Shown here one piece after another: positions 6,178 through 8,587 of a DNA stretch of 8,587 bases (positions are counted from its first letter, which is position 1; every line of letters starts with the position of its first letter). The notes below the pieces were generated by a model. That model worked only from the letters and a program-made list of their open reading frames with translations. It was not told the origin of the DNA and made no database searches. The position numbers were made by a program, and so were the translations under genes. The stretch is from Opitutia bacterium (GTDB lineage: Bacteria > Verrucomicrobiota > Verrucomicrobiia > Opitutales > Opitutaceae): contig JANXWT010000142.1 in assembly GCA_025351035.1 (NCBI GenBank), positions 1-8,587 on the forward strand, written 5' to 3'.

Positions 6178-7422
6178 TCACTCTTTCTTGAGGAGAAACG
6201 GCAGCACTTGGCTGTAGATTTGGGCGGAAATGACAGTGGGGGTTTCGTCGTCATCGAAATCCTCCGTCCAGAGCGTCACGCCGTCGCTGGCGCGCTGGAG
6301 CGTGGCGCGGAAAACTTCCGAACCGTCCTCCGCTTTGATCATCTTGCCGCTGAGCACGAGGCGGGCACCCACAAATTTGGCCCGATCAACAGGTGTCGAA
6401 TCGCCGGGCGTGCCCTTGAGCGGCAATGCGCTGAGATGAACCTTCAGTTCGCCGACCGTGATGAGCTGTGCGTAGAGCGCCTTATCCACCTCCTTGGCGA
6501 GCGGACCGCCGGTAAAAGAGAGATAATCGAGATCGGGCGGACCGGAGGATTTCCTGCCATTGGCTCGGCTTTGGGCGGTTGCGGCGAGGGCGTCCCTCAC
6601 GGCTTGTTTCACCGTGGCGGGATCGTAGTTGCCGGTTTCCTGATTTTTCGCGAGCGCGTCCACGACGGCCTCGGCCTTGCGTGCCCGTGTCGGCTCTTTG
6701 TCAGTGGAGCAGCGGGTGCAAGTATTGAGTGCGGAGAGCACGAAAACGATCCAGAGGCAGAAGCGGACCCAGCGCGGCATTTTCTTCCAGATCCGCGTGA
6801 GCCAGCGCCACCATTCTTTTCCGGCAGGAGGAGACAGATCTTCTTCGGCTACGGCCGCGGGCACCGGTGGGATCGCAAAGGGCGCGCGAGTGGCGGTGGC
6901 GCGCGGCACGGTAGTCATTGGCTTGTGTATCTGATGCGAGCCTCCACTGAGGAGACTCCGGCACAGATCGTTGAGCGCCGCGGTAGGTTGTCCGCCGGGC
7001 GCGTGCAGCCATTGCACACTGAGAAATTGGTCGGGCACTCGCGCCGTGTTTTCGTCGACGTCGTCGATCGTTACCGGCAGGAGATAAATCACATCGTCCG
7101 CCATGTCCTGTCGGCGTTCGACGCCCATGCGCCATTCGCGGCGGAAATAGCCCTCGGCGCGAGCGTTGGTCGTCGCCGAGATGATCGGCATGAAGTAGGT
7201 GCACTCGCGGATCTGGCGGCGAATTTTCCGGTCCCATGCGTCACCGCCGCTCAGTTCGCTTTCGTCATACCACACCTCGAGCCCAGTGGCGCTGAGCGCG
7301 TCGCGCAGCAGGCGCACAGCTTGCCGGTCCTCGGAAGCGTAGCTGAGGAAAACGCTCGGGGCGTTGGTCGGGGGGGTATTTTCGGGAGACGGCATCGGGC
7401 GAATGGGCGCGGCTGGTGTCAT
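6178..7422 (-). CDS. TIR-domain protein with one membrane helix and a TolB-like C-terminal domain
   Basis: 414 residues from the ATG at 7422; an ATG at 7482 would add 20. I prefer 7422 because the TIR domain starts about 22 residues later and the extra stretch is nondescript. TIR domain at about 22-160: SVFLSYASEDRQAVRLLRDAL (strand A, helix A), GLEVWYDESELSGGDAW (BB-loop region), and FMPIISATTNARAEGYFRREW. In the last of these the Glu of RREW (about 96) sits where TIR NADases keep the catalytic Glu. A Pro/Ala-rich linker (about 165-200) leads to a basic stretch (KKMPRWVR) and one membrane helix (about 218-236, WVRFCLWIVFVLSALNTCT), which predicts TIR inside and the C-terminus outside the inner membrane. 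The C-terminal part (about 300-410) includes FVGARLVLSGKM and ASDGVTLWTEDFD, like TolB-N/FlgO-type domains. Bacterial TIR proteins often degrade NAD+ or make cyclic ADP-ribose signals in immunity; a sensing role here is inference. No known defence partner is adjacent. Confidence 0.8.
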   Translation of the reverse strand: MTPAAPIRPMPSPENTPPTNAPSVFLSYASEDRQAVRLLRDALSATGLEVWYDESELSGGDAWDRKIRRQIRECTYFMPIISATTNARAEGYFRREWRMGVERRQDMADDVIYLLPVTIDDVDENTARVPDQFLSVQWLHAPGGQPTAALNDLCRSLLSGGSHQIHKPMTTVPRATATRAPFAIPPVPAAVAEEDLSPPAGKEWWRWLTRIWKKMPRWVRFCLWIVFVLSALNTCTRCSTDKEPTRARKAEAVVDALAKNQETGNYDPATVKQAVRDALAATAQSRANGRKSSGPPDLDYLSFTGGPLAKEVDKALYAQLITVGELKVHLSALPLKGTPGDSTPVDRAKFVGARLVLSGKMIKAEDGSEVFRATLQRASDGVTLWTEDFDDDETPTVISAQIYSQVLPFLLKKE

Positions 7423-7494
7423 CGAATACCGTTGGTGGGGCAGGTGGCCAGCAAGAACCTTGCGGTCAACGTCCGCAAACATGCGACGTCGGAC

Positions 7495-7509
7495 CCGGTC
7501 ACGGACCGG
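7495..7509 (-). other. 6-bp inverted repeat between the BNR and TIR genes
   Basis: CCGGTC-ACG-GACCGG is a perfect 6-bp stem with a 3-base loop, just after the stop of the BNR gene on the minus strand and 73 bases before the preferred TIR start. It has no T run, so it is not a classical terminator. It could attenuate read-through, stabilise an mRNA end or be an operator for the TIR gene. Confidence 0.35.
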
Positions 7510-7528
7510 CTGAGAAGTTCCCTCCCGG

Positions 7529-8587
7529 TCAATCCAGCGTCACCATCTGTGTGCTAACGCGCGTCGGCTCGGCCTCGAGCGTGTAGGCGAGCAGCACGCG
7601 CTTGGCATCGACGACAGTGCTGCGCGGAAATCCGCCGGCGCGCGCGTCGGTGGCGGCCGCGAGCAATTGCGGCTCCGCGAGCTGGCCATTCGGTGAAACC
7701 GTCCGAAGGTAGATGCCGCCGATCTTGCCGTCAGCCGCACCCGTCTCCAGCCACGTGATCACGGCAGTGCCGTCGGCGAGGAGCAGATTGTCGACGCGGC
7801 CTTGCGGCTTGCCAAGATCGAGACGGAGGGACGGACCGAACGTGGCGCCGCTATCGGAGGAAATTTTCGTGAGCACTTGCGGCTGGTTGTGTGCCGCCGT
7901 GAACCACGTGGCGACCAACTGCCGGCCGCGGGCGAAGAGTTGCGGGCCGTTCACCGGGCAACCGGCAATGTGCCATTGGTCGTCTTGGAGCGAACGGGGT
8001 TTAGTCCACTGGCCGGCGCGATATTCCACGAGACGGATGTCGCGCACCTCGTCGGTAGTGCGGCCACGATACGCAGCGACCACGCCGGCGGGAGTGACGG
8101 CCATCGTGATCTGGCAACAGTCGCATACGGCATCATCAACCAGCACATCGGGACCTTCGGCGCCAATGAAATTGGCGTAGAGCGACTGACGGTCGCCGTT
8201 GGTGGCGCGGTGGCGGGAGTCGAGCCACAGTGCCAGCACGCGACCATCCGGCATCGGCTGCAACGCGACAAATTCTACCGACTCGCTTTGCGTCGTGACG
8301 CGGCGTGGGGCGCTCCACGTGACGCCGCCATCGTGCGAGGTGCTGAACTCCGGATGGTAGGAACCGCCATGGTGCGCTGCTGCGCTGCTGTTCGCGGCAT
8401 TCACGGACCACACCGCCGTCAGACGGCCACGGGCCTGGGCGGCGAGCACCGGGAAGTCGGCCCAGTTGACCATCCAGCCTTTGCCTTGGGCGATGAGCTG
8501 CGCATCGGCCCAGCGATTCTGCTCCAGAAGCGCCACGTGGTCTCTGGGGGCAAAATCGAAGGTCGGAAGCTGACCCTCGCGCCGCAG
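7529..8587 (-). CDS. Sialidase-like BNR/Asp-box beta-propeller protein with CDCC motif, 5'-partial
   Basis: The frame is open through the window edge (17 further codons before the GTG at 8536), so the N-terminus, including any signal peptide, is missing; 352 residues are visible. Two Asp-boxes typical of sialidase-type propellers occur: SHDGGVTW, and a looser SSDSGATF further on. The stretch VCDCCQ (codons near 8111-8125) and a later AGCPVNGP (Cys at about 7958-7960) are hallmarks I recall from a conserved exported family annotated as exo-alpha-sialidase or BNR protein. They give four Cys that could form disulfides or bind metal. The Arg triad of true sialidases cannot be confirmed, so sialic-acid cleavage should not be assumed; another glycan or a structural propeller role is as likely. 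It lies upstream of the TIR gene on the same strand, 106 bases from stop to preferred start. Confidence 0.75.
   Translation of the reverse strand: MRREGQLPTFDFAPRDHVALLEQNRWADAQLIAQGKGWMVNWADFPVLAAQARGRLTAVWSVNAANSSAAAHHGGSYHPEFSTSHDGGVTWSAPRRVTTQSESVEFVALQPMPDGRVLALWLDSRHRATNGDRQSLYANFIGAEGPDVLVDDAVCDCCQITMAVTPAGVVAAYRGRTTDEVRDIRLVEYRAGQWTKPRSLQDDQWHIAGCPVNGPQLFARGRQLVATWFTAAHNQPQVLTKISSDSGATFGPSLRLDLGKPQGRVDNLLLADGTAVITWLETGAADGKIGGIYLRTVSPNGQLAEPQLLAAATDARAGGFPRSTVVDAKRVLLAYTLEAEPTRVSTQMVTLD

Noticed and set aside
6208..7557. 449-codon open frame antisense to the TIR gene
   Set aside because: Longer than the TIR frame itself, but its translation is Arg/Gly/His/Ala-rich with no recognisable motif, as expected opposite a GC-rich gene. 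The TIR frame has clear domain motifs.
6178..8587. A known defence island around the TIR gene
   Set aside because: No Argonaute, cyclic-nucleotide synthase, nuclease, Thoeris ThsA-like, retron or transposase gene is visible; the neighbours are a BNR protein and an outer-membrane barrel.

Overview
The window is GC-rich chromosomal DNA from a Gram-negative, double-membraned bacterium. It encodes an LptF/LptG-type lipopolysaccharide export permease, a DUF481-type outer-membrane barrel and exported proteins with signal peptides. The gene mix and the lack of clear Shine-Dalgarno sequences before most starts suggest the PVC group, perhaps Verrucomicrobiota/Opitutaceae. The mix that suggests this is a TIR-membrane-TolB-like protein, a BNR protein with a CDCC motif, a DUF481 barrel and a TIGR02466-type oxygenase. 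That placement is inference; no marker gene is present.

Layout, left to right: (1) the 3' end of an LptF/LptG permease gene (+), whose stop codon overlaps tail-to-tail with (2) a FabG-like classical SDR (-). (3) Upstream of the SDR on the same strand is a small gene whose product resembles SeqA over almost its whole length, with a ribbon-helix-helix-like N-terminus and a SeqA-like C-terminal domain. (4) Divergent from it is an atypical SDR of the HTATIP2/YbjT type (+). (5) Convergent with that is a LivJ/LivK-type periplasmic binding protein (-). It is preceded, through a 22-codon mini-ORF with ATGA overlap, by (6) a 2OG-Fe(II) oxygenase of the TIGR02466 type (-). (7) Divergent from the oxygenase is a DUF481 outer-membrane barrel protein (+). 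(8) Convergent with that is a TIR-linker-TM-TolB-like protein (-), and (9) upstream of it on the same strand is a 5'-truncated sialidase-like (BNR/Asp-box) protein with a CDCC motif.

The genes change strand often and do not form one pathway. Plausible short transcription units are SeqA-like plus SDR, oxygenase plus mini-ORF plus binding protein, and BNR protein plus TIR protein. The most interesting items are the SeqA-like protein, which lacks the canonical hemimethyl-GATC contact residues, the membrane-anchored TIR protein, and the mini-ORF that echoes the C-terminus of the preceding gene. I see no tRNA, rRNA, CRISPR array, insertion sequence or phage gene, and no gene-free stretch longer than about 160 bases.
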